Positions 10,301 to 18,737 of a DNA stretch of 64,000 bases are shown here, piece by piece; position 1 is the stretch's first letter, and the number at the start of each line of letters is the position of its first letter. Under the pieces are notes generated by a model. The model did no database searches. It had not been told where the DNA came from and saw only the letters and a program-made list of their open reading frames with translations. This stretch comes from Hydrogenophaga sp. NFH-34. GTDB lineage: Bacteria > Pseudomonadota > Gammaproteobacteria > Burkholderiales > Burkholderiaceae_C. The stretch is taken from NCBI RefSeq assembly GCF_021401345.1, contig NZ_JACBGE010000015.1, positions 78,249 through 142,248 on the forward strand, given 5' to 3'. A program made the translations under genes and the position numbers.

Positions 10301-11506
10301 GTCGTACAGCCAGGTATAGAGTCTTTGGGTGTTGGTGCTGTCTTTGGTGTGCAGCCGAACGCCACGCAACAGATTGAGGTTGTTGTCTATGCCGGGGGTT
10401 TGATTGATCGGCGAAATGGTGGTGTCACTTCGGCGATTGATCGAAATGTAGCCCAGGCGCAACTGGTCGTAATAATCGTTATTGGCCAGGGCTTGGCCGA
10501 TGGCGGTGGCGACCGCAGGTGCTCGGAAAGCATAGTAGCGGTACCAGTTCAGGATGTTGGTTGCTTCCTGGGCATTGGTACAGGTCGACCCATTGCAATC
10601 TGTCCGCTGGTGATCGGACGGCAAGGTGATGGTCGAGGGCGACCCTCCTCTGCGGAAATTGACCGTTGTGTAGCTGGCGCAACCCATCTGCAGCCCTGCG
10701 ACCGTGGTGACATTGCTGCAATAGTTGTAGGTGAATGCCGGGCTGGAGGAGCTGCTGTAGCGGCCGGTGCCCGTTTCTGGATAAGTGATGTGCTGAGGTA
10801 TTCTTAAGTTGTAGGAAAGACCATAGACCTCTGTCCAGCCGCTGGAGACGCTGGGATTGCTGGCATACATTGAATGGGTTGTGCGGATCTGATTTGAGTT
10901 TGAATTGTTCTTATATACTCGATAGTCAAAATTTGCACTGTTCTGATTCGATATGAAATATACGCCGTCTTCGGATTCCAGTGGGGTGCCGTTTGCACTG
11001 ACCCGTGGTCTGTAGGTTATTCTGGGGTTGTAATAGATGGGGTTGACCTCGGCGGCCCTTTGTGCTGCTCCAGAGTTGGAGACATAGGCTCTCGGACTGA
11101 ATTGGACGGAAAGGTTGTTGTTGTAATAATAATTGTTTCCGGATTGGTAGATGCAGCGATTGCTGTTGCGAAAGTCGGCAATGCCGCCTTTTATCCATGC
11201 GCCCGTCAGGTCGCTCCAGTACTGGTCGGGGCAGCGCCGCACTTCGTATTGGCTATTGCTGTCCGTGGAGATGCCATAGGTCTCGTGATAAGTGAATGCC
11301 ATCGACCCGGAGTTGTCCAGGCTGATCATCAGATTGGGTTTGGCGCCGGTTTGCACCGCCAGCAGAGGCTTTTGTGCCGGCTCCAGCGTTTGGGCCAATA
11401 CGGAGGCAGACAGCGCGCCCATGGCCAGGAAAAAGGATGCAGCTTTCATGCGGTGAAAGGGGTGGTTTTTCATGAGAGCCTCACGGGTTCGTTCTTGCGC
11501 ATTCAT
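7364..11506 (-). CDS. pilY1: PilY1-like type IV pilus tip adhesin/biogenesis protein
   Basis: 1380 residues, secreted: a Sec signal peptide (MKAASFFLAMGALSASVLAQ) follows a basic start. The N-terminal part has a von Willebrand A-like metal site, DNSGSM. The C-terminal third carries PilY1 beta-propeller signatures, including ATNAGVVHNLDAQDGNELAAF and GLVALNPMTGAVIARI, and a calcium-loop-like DTNNDGKLD. PilY1 sits at the pilus tip, controlling extension/retraction and adhesion. The ATG at 11506 overlaps the pilX stop (ATGA); a second ATG at 11473 has a better Shine-Dalgarno sequence and may be the true start. About 10.79-11.3 kb, encoding an Asn/Ser/Tyr-rich stretch, is clearly AT-richer than the rest of the gene. 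Confidence 0.92.
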   Translation of the reverse strand: MNAQERTREALMKNHPFHRMKAASFFLAMGALSASVLAQTLEPAQKPLLAVQTGAKPNLMISLDNSGSMAFTYHETYGISTDSNSQYEVRRCPDQYWSDLTGAWIKGGIADFRNSNRCIYQSGNNYYYNNNLSVQFSPRAYVSNSGAAQRAAEVNPIYYNPRITYRPRVSANGTPLESEDGVYFISNQNSANFDYRVYKNNSNSNQIRTTHSMYASNPSVSSGWTEVYGLSYNLRIPQHITYPETGTGRYSSSSSPAFTYNYCSNVTTVAGLQMGCASYTTVNFRRGGSPSTITLPSDHQRTDCNGSTCTNAQEATNILNWYRYYAFRAPAVATAIGQALANNDYYDQLRLGYISINRRSDTTISPINQTPGIDNNLNLLRGVRLHTKDSTNTQRLYTWLYDQDGTQNGNSNSGNSPTFNNFTAHRMFAPHGGTPLHNVLDKVANYYKVQSTTAENPWARNPAAPASSGNEEMSCRRSFNLLFSDGAWNSGTSTISGEDFDNTQGPTFTRTRADGSTESFRYRPTGVNTAAGRKQYVPYPSTATGGLADLAAKYYWHEDLRSSLNNEILTDTGQPTFWQNVATYTVGYLIRPSGNVQGATSGLTFGQIDNYTTQYASTGYAGATKPTWATGDVNASTADDQTRVDDFIQAGYTGGGKGFSAQTADDVRNIFDTVLADILNSAGRDAGVAVSTDASTASTIAGRLKYSVSYKTQDNSGDISAQELDANGNVVRDASDLPVTKWTASEELPAYGSRNVFTYSSTNGGGISFSGNFSGLPTDVQASLKYGSDAARVPNNANFVNYLRGADPVADAQGKLFRQRNSLIGAMVNPPSIYMGGSRDFEYDLSGTVSGSGQYLDFLTRKVAYPASLFVATNAGVVHNLDAQDGNELAAFMPRRSMKRLLNYARDAYTFEYVLDGPLSEHDIYDGTRWNHIAVGSGGRGEKLIYALRSPLNGTADAGNRIPTRQDYLWETGPTSGPQTVGSTTETNVLNTTGFALGHITHPSRSGQTENGTWVVLINSGHYNGYSDGSRHGLVALNPMTGAVIARIPLPSGYSAGRGLSGVTLLRNADKRIVAAYAGDANGNLWRFDLRGAPSSWRVSYNRPLFTTANNRPIYSAPAWQAHPEKGTVVVVATGILLEDSDITDATEPNKTEAIYGIWDPTPIGEDDASPYTPPSVSDLIVRGIVGGTNVTNNDRTYSRTSNDKIDWTVHRGWTFALGHTYAGERSLDQIRNVSTSVFINTTVVAPPENAEDETCSISGLPKNYIYGLRAIDGASQYSFDTNNDGKLDNVSMVLIDSGGYSRGVALLSDTPTGGSTPTGGRGDGGMPGGDGESLPKQQNCENETKFAVGTEDGSVALGVYCPVPGWSRTQYQLSTPPSN

Positions 11507-12096
11507 GCATTGCCCCCACTGGATGATTTGACAGGTACGCCTTGCTTGAGGATCGACTGGAGCCAGACTTCAGAGCCGGCAGTCAGTTGGCCGTTGTTGT
11601 CCAGTTGCGCGTCGTTGGAGAGACCTCGGGCCGTGATCAGGTACTGATCGTCACGCAGCGGCTGGATGATGCAACTGGGGTCGTTCTTGATCTTGGCGGC
11701 GTCCTTGACGTCGTTGCTGTGTTCAAGCGAAACGGTGATCAGATTGGCTGCCCCATCCACCCAGTTGGCCTTGGTTTTCCAGGCGGCCGAATCCAGTTCG
11801 GGGTCGGTCAGTTTGGTCGAGACAATCTTGGCGGCATCCGCGACAAAATTGACGCCTTCGTTTTCCGTCTGGTCCATGGCCACGCGCTCGCAGTGGCGCA
11901 GTGCGGCTTCTGCCGACTGCCTGGCCACCTGCGTGGTGCGCATGTTGTTGGAGAACTGCTCGTAGCTGGCCGAGTTGCGGGCACTGAGCAGGCCGGCAAA
12001 AGAAATGATGACCAGCATGATCAGGGCGATTGGTAGCACGATGCCTGCTTCGCCCCGAGCACGACCGGCTGTTGCAGTGGAAGGATTTTTTGTCAT
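11503..12096 (-). CDS. pilX: PilX-type minor pilin assembly protein
   Basis: 197-residue PilX N-domain protein. It has a short basic leader (GRARGEAG) and then a hydrophobic helix VLPIALIMLVIISFAGLLSARNS with the typical SYEQFSNN...QVARQSAEAALR continuation found in PilX/GspK-like pseudopilins that prime pilus assembly. Glu+5 of classical pilins is absent, as is common for PilX. It begins 10 bp after pilW and overlaps pilY1 by 4 bp, the conserved order pilV-pilW-pilX-pilY1-pilE. Confidence 0.9.
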   Translation of the reverse strand: MTKNPSTATAGRARGEAGIVLPIALIMLVIISFAGLLSARNSASYEQFSNNMRTTQVARQSAEAALRHCERVAMDQTENEGVNFVADAAKIVSTKLTDPELDSAAWKTKANWVDGAANLITVSLEHSNDVKDAAKIKNDPSCIIQPLRDDQYLITARGLSNDAQLDNNGQLTAGSEVWLQSILKQGVPVKSSSGGNA

Positions 12097-12106
12097 GTCA
12101 ATCTCG

Positions 12107-13144
12107 TCAATCGCCGCCTACCTTGATCATGCCAATTCCATCTGTCAGATAGGCCCAGGGATCTGTCACCACACCTTCCGCCGTCTCATACGCCGCGGGC
12201 AGGGCCGGTCGCATGTTGCGCAACTGCACGGTGGTGATATAGGCGCGTCGCAAATAGCGGTCGTTGGCCGTCTGGGTGGTTCCGGCGCAGTCCACATAGG
12301 TGCCCACGGTGTTGGCGTCGAGGCCATTGAGCGGGATGGGCTTGTCGCTGCGGGCCAGCAGGCACACGCGCACGGCCGCCACACGGGACCAGTTTGCCAG
12401 GGTGTTGCCCAGTGTGCCGCTGCCGGCTTCTACGTAGGCTGTGACCTGGTGGGGAAGCGGGGTGTCGTTGGTGGGGGGGAGCGTGACGGCGTAGCTCAGT
12501 TGCATGTCCTCGATGTTGGGGACGAGTGGTGTTGCCGCACTGAAGCCGGTACCCGCGCCGCCGTCGTCACCCCGCCCCTTGCAGTACAGCGTGGGGGTGT
12601 TGCCGTTGTTGTCGTCATTGGCAATGTAGTAGCGGTTGTCGGCCAGTCTGATGGCCGTGGTGCTGCCTTCGGTCGCACCAGGTGTCCAGGCGTTGATGGC
12701 GTTGAATGAACAATTGCTTGGTGCGCCTGCGGAGGTGACTTGGCTGTTCAGGGGGGTCGCCTGAAAACGAATCGCCAGTGCATCAGGGCCCGTATCGCTG
12801 GCCGCGCATGCCAGCGCTGAAAAATTGCTGGTGTTGTCGTTGCTGTCGAAGCCGCCATCACAACCTCGGACCGCAATACCGGAAAAGACCCGGTTGCCAT
12901 CGTCGTCCAGATCAGAAAAACCTGCCAACTGGAGCTGTTGCCGAATGAGTTCCAGCGCCAGTGTGGCGTCTTCGTTCATCTGCGACTCCAGTGTGCTGCT
13001 GCGAGCGCTGGAGGAGGTGCTGACATAAATGATCGCCACGGCACCCAGCAGAAAGATGCCGATGACCATGGCCACCATCAGTTCCACCAGGGTCACGCCA
13101 GTCTGGTGCCGGTGTCGAGCGTCAGGGAGTTGAGCGGTCAGCAT
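12107..13144 (-). CDS. pilW: PilW-type minor pilin
   Basis: 345-residue PilW: a prepilin with processing site QTG|VTLVELMVAMVIGIFLL and Glu+5, followed by SSSARSSTLESQMNEDATLALELI, typical of PilW. The long C-terminal globular part contains several Cys. The ATG at 13144 was chosen; a GTG two codons upstream overlaps the pilV stop (GTGA) and could serve instead. It is part of the minor-pilin complex with PilV, PilX, FimT/U and PilE that caps and initiates the pilus. Confidence 0.92.
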   Translation of the reverse strand: MLTAQLPDARHRHQTGVTLVELMVAMVIGIFLLGAVAIIYVSTSSSARSSTLESQMNEDATLALELIRQQLQLAGFSDLDDDGNRVFSGIAVRGCDGGFDSNDNTSNFSALACAASDTGPDALAIRFQATPLNSQVTSAGAPSNCSFNAINAWTPGATEGSTTAIRLADNRYYIANDDNNGNTPTLYCKGRGDDGGAGTGFSAATPLVPNIEDMQLSYAVTLPPTNDTPLPHQVTAYVEAGSGTLGNTLANWSRVAAVRVCLLARSDKPIPLNGLDANTVGTYVDCAGTTQTANDRYLRRAYITTVQLRNMRPALPAAYETAEGVVTDPWAYLTDGIGMIKVGGD

Positions 13145-13146
13145 GT

Positions 13147-13704
13147 TCACAGGCCCACCTTGAAATACATGCAGTTGTAGTCGTCTGTAGCGGATATGTT
13201 GGGGCAGTTGTCCTGGCTGGCCGAAAACAGCGTGTCGTTGTCTCCGGTCTGGGGCTCTTTCCACAGCAGCCAGATGTCCATGTCTCGCGCGGAGGCACTG
13301 GGAGTGCTCACCACCACAGCCTTGCCTTGCGGCAGGCGACTGGCCACAGCGGTCATGAAGTCGGCCTTGTCGCGGGCAGCCACCGCCTGCGCAGCCGTCT
13401 GGGCATTGGTCTGGTTGGGATCTGGGTCGTCCGTGGTGGCAACAGTGTCGGCCAGCGCGATGCTGTAATTGCCCAAGTCATAGCCGTAAACGTTGACGCG
13501 GGCACGATCGGCGTAGTCGTTGACCAAAGCCAACCCAGTCAGGCGAATCTGCGCTGCTTTGTTGTAGCTGAAGGTGGCTGCAGACAACCCGGCAACGCCA
13601 AGCAATCCCAGGGAGATGACCAGCAGGGCCACGAGGATTTCCAGCATGCTGGCGCCGCGTTGTCTGCGCGGGCAGGTCGGGCGGATACGGGTGTGTGCGC
13701 TCAT
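13147..13704 (-). CDS. pilV: PilV-type minor pilin
   Basis: 185-residue prepilin with basic leader (TCPRRQRG) and processing site G|ASMLEILVALLVISLGLLGVAG, the PilV signature with Glu+5; Cys residues near the C-terminus (DNCPN, YNCMYF) match the disulfide loop. It starts one base before the fimT stop region and runs into pilW, so these genes form one tightly packed transcript. Confidence 0.92.
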   Translation of the reverse strand: MSAHTRIRPTCPRRQRGASMLEILVALLVISLGLLGVAGLSAATFSYNKAAQIRLTGLALVNDYADRARVNVYGYDLGNYSIALADTVATTDDPDPNQTNAQTAAQAVAARDKADFMTAVASRLPQGKAVVVSTPSASARDMDIWLLWKEPQTGDNDTLFSASQDNCPNISATDDYNCMYFKVGL

Positions 13705-13705
13705 A

Positions 13706-14254
13706 CTATTCCTGCGATTCGGTGGAGAGCGAGGCCCGACCCACGGTATTCAGGGCGATCTTGTTGAGCGTCAGTGACGTGCTGCCATTTGGCGTCACGG
13801 TCACGGTGGTTGTGCCAGAACTCATCAATCCATTGGGCAGAAACACCAGTTTGCTCGTGTTGTTGGTGCCGGTCATGCTGCTGACACCGGTCGATGCAGA
13901 CCGGACGGCCACCAGCGTTTCGCCGTCGCTCAGGCTTTCGTCGCCGTTGGTGTCCACGAAGACCAACCACCCCCCCTTCCAGTCGGTGCTGTTGGCACAG
14001 GAGGTGCCATTGGTGCTGACGCACATCACAACCTTGCGCGAGGTCTTGATCGCTTCGGTGCGCGCCAGCTGAACATGGGTCATGAACGCCTTGGTCGCGC
14101 TGTCGCGCTGCCAGTTGCGCAAAAACTGCGTGAAGCTGGGGACACCCAGCGTCGCGAGGATCGCGATGATGACGATGGTCACGAGCAGCTCCACCAGGGT
14201 AAAACCCCGTTGGTGGCGGCTTCGGAGGGCGAAAGGGCAGGAAGGGTATTTCAC
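13706..14254 (-). CDS. fimT: FimT/GspH-family minor pilin (copy 1)
   Basis: 182-residue GspH/FimT-domain pseudopilin with processing site QRG|FTLVELLVTIVIIAILATLGVPSF and Glu+5. The downstream region FLRNWQRDSATKAFMTHVQLARTEAIKTSRKVVMC is nearly repeated in the next gene upstream (14361-14885), so the two are tandem paralogues. In other bacteria FimT-type pilins bind DNA during natural transformation; whether this one does is not visible from sequence. The start is GTG at 14254, with GGAG 8 bp upstream. Confidence 0.9.
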   Translation of the reverse strand: MKYPSCPFALRSRHQRGFTLVELLVTIVIIAILATLGVPSFTQFLRNWQRDSATKAFMTHVQLARTEAIKTSRKVVMCVSTNGTSCANSTDWKGGWLVFVDTNGDESLSDGETLVAVRSASTGVSSMTGTNNTSKLVFLPNGLMSSGTTTVTVTPNGSTSLTLNKIALNTVGRASLSTESQE

Positions 14255-14360
14255 TTGTAGGCTCCACCTTGCAATGTAGGTGGGCCGTAGTCAAAGGTTT
14301 GCGTCTGGCAGACATGCGGCGCTTTCCGGTGAGATGAACGGTTGATGTTTGACTTTTTTC

Positions 14361-14885
14361 TCACTGATCGAGCCGCACTCGCCCGATCCGGTTGATGACG
14401 ATCTTCTGAGTCGGTCCCGCGCGGGGCGTCACGGACATCGTGCTCATGCCCGATGTCATCAGGCCGTTGGGCTGGTAGACGAGTCGCTTGATGGCGTTGT
14501 TGGCCTGCATGGACTGAATGCCTGGAAACGCCCCCGAAGCGGCCATGAGGGGTTCGGCGGCGTCGCGCAAGCCGTTGGCGTTGTCGTCTTCAAAGACGAT
14601 CCAGCCGTTTTTCCAGTCCTTATTGGCTGGTGCGGAGCAGGTTGACGCGTCGCTGCTGTTGCAGATCACGACTCTGCGCGAGCGTTTGATGGCTTCGGTG
14701 CGGGCCAGCTGCATGTGCGCGATGAGCGCCTTGGTGGCGCGATCTCGCTGCCACGCGGCCAGGCTTTTGCTGAAAGCCGGTATCCCGATGCCGAGCAGGA
14801 TGGCCAATATGCTCAGCGTGACGGCCATTTCCACGAGCGTGAACCCACGCCCGCAGCAACACAGACTGTGTTGGCGAGATGACAT
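14361..14885 (-). CDS. fimT: FimT/GspH-family minor pilin (copy 2, first gene of the operon)
   Basis: 174-residue prepilin: leader CCCGRG| then FTLVEMAVTLSILAILLGIGIPAF with Glu+5 and the GspH domain (SLAAWQRDRATKALIAHMQLARTEAIKRSRRVVIC). It is a paralogue of the gene at 13706-14254: same architecture, same AWQRD/NWQRD and ARTEAIK blocks, and same ending around VxxNRIGRVRL. It is the first gene of the pilus operon; the 106-bp gap to copy 1 holds no recognisable gene. The ATG at 14885 follows a GGGGGAACGTC-like ribosome binding site. Confidence 0.9.
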   Translation of the reverse strand: MSSRQHSLCCCGRGFTLVEMAVTLSILAILLGIGIPAFSKSLAAWQRDRATKALIAHMQLARTEAIKRSRRVVICNSSDASTCSAPANKDWKNGWIVFEDDNANGLRDAAEPLMAASGAFPGIQSMQANNAIKRLVYQPNGLMTSGMSTMSVTPRAGPTQKIVINRIGRVRLDQ

Positions 14886-14946
14886 GACGTTCCCCCTGAA
14901 ATCTTATGAGCCTGAATTTAGGCCAAGCGCAAGATTTATCGGGCTA

Positions 14947-14971
14947 TTCTTGGCGCCAATTGCGCCAAGAA
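14947..14971. promoter_or_regulatory. Perfect 10-bp inverted repeat upstream of the pilus operon
   Basis: Arms TTCTTGGCGC and GCGCCAAGAA separated by 5 bp, about 62-86 bp upstream of the first fimT start. It has no T-run on either side, so it looks like a protein-binding operator rather than a terminator. The region (14886-15021) is AT-richer than its surroundings and must hold the pilus operon promoter; no convincing -35/-10 pair could be assigned. Confidence 0.45.
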
Positions 14972-15021
14972 ATTCACATCAATGGTCAATTGTGTGGAAT
15001 ATCGCAGACGGTGGCGAATCG

Positions 15022-15471
<450 letters not shown>

Positions 15472-15565
15472 GATCAGCCTGCGGTTTGCCCGGTGATCGG
15501 GGCGTGGCGGTGTGTCGTCGCGCCCGCCGAAACGAGCGTTCCAGGGGCAAGACGACGGCCGGGCG

Positions 15566-16810
<1,245 letters not shown>

Positions 16811-16827
16811 GGTTTGGCAGTCTCGGG

Positions 16828-16954
16828 TGACGTGGACCCCACGCGCTCAGGGTGAGCGGCAGGGACTGCCCAGGCGAACGGCTGATCGCCCGCGAGACGG
16901 GCGGTGCGCTTCCCAGTGGTTGTCCCAGGCTGCAGAAGCTGGGGGGCCACGTCA
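16828..16954 (-). ncRNA. Structured leader or small RNA candidate upstream of glyA
   Basis: Outer arms TGACGTGG (16828-16835) and CCACGTCA (16947-16954) pair perfectly and continue with CCCC/GGGG after one bulged base, enclosing about 110 nt. Inside is a perfect 6-bp hairpin (16887-16892 with 16898-16903, 5-nt loop) and a further possible stem formed by CCCAG (complement of 16940-16944) with CTGGG. The element ends 18 bp before the glyA ATG and lies within its leader. No known riboswitch class was recognised (glycine and tetrahydrofolate consensus cores are absent). It may be cis-acting or an independent RNA; strand is inferred from glyA. Confidence 0.35.
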
Positions 16955-17075
16955 GCGACCGGGATTCCGAAATCACGGAACAAACCCGGCGCCTATCGCC
17001 AGTTGCGCACGCTGCTAGTTTAGCCGAGGCGCTCACCTCGTGCCGATCCCGTTCACAGAGATCGGGTGAGTGAGC

Positions 17076-17996
17076 TCAGGATTGAACGGCGGGTGCTTCG
17101 TTCGGGGGCAGTGCCGGCGACGATGCTGCGGTGTCCGAGGGCACGGCCGGCACGGGTTCGGCGGGCGTGGCGGTTTCCGGGGCCGAAACCGGCAGGGACC
17201 GGTAGACCGGGAAAGTGGTGGGCATGGGTTTGCCCAGCGCCACGCTCTGGATGCGCAGATGCTCTGCCATTACCTTGTTGATGTAGTCGCTGCCGTCGGT
17301 CGTGATCGCGCCCACGTACAGTTTGAGGCCGCCTTCGATCGAGCCCGCGCGGCGGATGCAGTCTTGCAGTACCTGCACGCCGACGCGCAGATTGCTGACG
17401 GGGTCGAACGCTGCCAACTGGCCGCCGAAGCCGGCGTATTTGTCGGTGTGCACGCGTGTGAGCACCTGCATCAGGCCCTGGGCACCCACCGGGCTTTGGG
17501 CAAAGGGATTGAAGCGCGATTCGATGGCCATGACGGCCAGGATCAGTGTCGGATCCAACTGCGCCTTGCGGCCAATCTCAAAGGCCTCGGCCACCAGCAC
17601 GCTCAGCGGCTCGGGTGCGACCCGGTATTTGCGGCTGAGCCAGTAAGCCACCTTGGCTTGGGGTTGCGGCAACTCGTGGGGCAGGGCGGCTGTTACGCGC
17701 TGGGCCGCCTCGGGTTCTGCCGGCGGCACAAAAGCCTGTTGGGCCTGTTCCTGGGCCGCTGCCGACTCTTGTCGAGCCAGCAGCCAGCCGAGCAGCCGGT
17801 CTTCGGCGCGATCACGCAGATCGCCATGGGCGGCCATCAGGATCAGGCCTGTGGCCAGGACAGTGCCCAGCAGGGCCATGCTGTTGCGGGTCACGTCCAG
17901 AAAGCCTTGGCAGACGTCCTGGGCGGCGGTTTGGATGGATTGGGCCAGGGAAGCAAGCGGGGCTTGCGGGCTCTGGCTCCGGCTCATCGCTGTCAT
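17076..17996 (-). CDS. Membrane-anchored lytic transglycosylase (SLT domain)
   Basis: 306 residues. A hydrophobic segment (MALLGTVLATGLILMAAHG, about residues 40-58) anchors the protein, and a goose-lysozyme-like SLT domain follows at about 120-250: AFEIGRKAQLDPTLILAVMAIESRFNPFAQSPVGAQGLMQVL, with catalytic Glu in AIESRFNP and the GLMQ motif. Such enzymes cleave murein to make 1,6-anhydromuropeptides. The C-terminal 50 residues are Pro/Ala-rich and likely disordered. The start MTAMSRSQ at 17996 follows AAGGAG at ideal spacing; an in-frame upstream extension lacks support. It is monocistronic, with its own promoter at 18150-18178. Confidence 0.9.
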   Translation of the reverse strand: MTAMSRSQSPQAPLASLAQSIQTAAQDVCQGFLDVTRNSMALLGTVLATGLILMAAHGDLRDRAEDRLLGWLLARQESAAAQEQAQQAFVPPAEPEAAQRVTAALPHELPQPQAKVAYWLSRKYRVAPEPLSVLVAEAFEIGRKAQLDPTLILAVMAIESRFNPFAQSPVGAQGLMQVLTRVHTDKYAGFGGQLAAFDPVSNLRVGVQVLQDCIRRAGSIEGGLKLYVGAITTDGSDYINKVMAEHLRIQSVALGKPMPTTFPVYRSLPVSAPETATPAEPVPAVPSDTAASSPALPPNEAPAVQS

Positions 17997-18149
17997 GTCG
18001 TGCTCCTTTCGGGTCCTGTCGGCCGGTCTGGCTCGGCAGGGCTGATTGGGTCGCCATCGATCTGGACGGGCCTCATGGAGCCGGTCCATCGACTTAGCCG
18101 TATTCGGCAGCGGTGCGGGATAACCCGGGGATGGGTCAAAGCGGGCCGG

Positions 18150-18178
18150 ATGATAGGGAGATTCAAATGTCAAGTCAA
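18150..18178 (-). promoter_or_regulatory. Sigma-70 promoter for the lytic transglycosylase
   Basis: On the minus strand, TTGACT (18178-18173) and TATCAT (18155-18150) are separated by exactly 17 bp, each matching the consensus at 5 of 6 positions. Transcription would start near 18143, giving a leader of about 147 nt before the ATG at 17996. An overlapping TTGACA sits in the spacer but would be too close to the -10. Confidence 0.75.
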
Positions 18179-18450
18179 TGATTTAGATATCGTTTAATAT
18201 TTCTGAAAGTTATGTTTTTTTGGGGGTGATCTCATTCCTGTGGCGCGCTCGCCAGCATCCATGCGGCGTCGGGCGAAGGGGCATAGATGGAGACCTTTCG
18301 TCGGGTATTCCAGGGCTGGGCGTCGCCCGCGGGACGGTGAGCCCAGTACGGGCGATCTGCCAGAGGCGGTCGATGCGCTGGCGTGAGTCCGACGCGACAG
18401 GCGGTTGTTGAGGTGGTTGAAACCGCCGCGGAATGGGCGTAATCTGAGGA
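18179..18450. other. Non-coding stretch between lytic transglycosylase promoter and RNA candidate
   Basis: The stretch 18179-18240 is AT-rich, with a short T-run; the rest is of normal GC content. Short open frames on both strands lack ribosome binding sites and have no recognisable protein features. Near the right end, TTGAAA (18417-18422) and TAATCT (18440-18445) at 17-bp spacing form a modest sigma-70 promoter pointing right, consistent with an RNA starting near 18451. Confidence 0.5.
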
Positions 18451-18634
18451 CGCCTTGCAAGAGCGAGGCTTGTCCGGTCCCTCAGGCACGAAGTCTGAAA
18501 CCGGAACCCCACGGGAGCAATCTCTTGCTTCCAGGCTGGCGAGGCATCCAACCCTCTCCGCCAAAACCGACGGCAAGTGCAGTTTGCCCGCCGTCAACCC
18601 CGGTGGGTTCAGCCCACCGGGGTTTCTTGTTTTG
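18451..18634 (+). ncRNA. Candidate multi-hairpin small RNA
   Basis: About 184 nt of non-coding DNA form successive strong stems on the plus strand: 18452-18458 with 18463-18469 (7 bp, loop AAGA); 18474-18504 (CCGGT/ACCGG outer, TCAGGC/GTCTGA inner with a G-U, loop ACGAA); 18513-18520 with 18525-18532 (8 bp, loop TCTC); 18569-18574 with 18590-18595 (GACGGC/GCCGTC); then an intrinsic terminator. A weak promoter lies directly upstream. It does not match the tmRNA, RNase P, SRP or 6S features I know. It could instead be a leader or attenuator of the DUF349 gene, but the terminator precedes that ATG by 104 bp. Confidence 0.45.
18596..18634 (+). terminator. Rho-independent terminator
   Basis: Perfect 10-bp stem CCCCGGTGGG (18598-18607) with CCCACCGGGG (18613-18622), loop TTCAG, followed by a T-rich tail (TTTCTTGTTTT). 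There is no T-run on the other strand, so it ends a rightward transcript. As no gene lies upstream on the plus strand, it supports a separate RNA gene. Confidence 0.88.
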
Positions 18635-18737
18635 GGGTCTCCACGGGCGTTCGTTTCAGCAAGGCAGGCAATCCGCAGCGACAATAGCGGGTTGCTTGCT
18701 TTGCTCGACGTCTATCGAGCCCGTTGGTCTGCCCATC

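Noticed and set aside
16828..16954. 6S RNA for the glyA leader structure
   Set aside because: A fragment resembles part of 6S, but the order of arms and the central bubble do not fit, and the usual neighbours of ssrS are absent.
18194..18460. Short minus-strand open frame in the 18.2-18.5 kb gap
   Set aside because: Arg/Pro-rich shadow composition, no ribosome binding site, overlaps the promoter-like sequence.
18531..18565. tRNA-like 3' end (CCAACCCTCTCCGCCA) within the 18.5-kb RNA candidate
   Set aside because: No matching 5' acceptor arm (GGAGAGG) or anticodon arm lies upstream at a tRNA-compatible distance.
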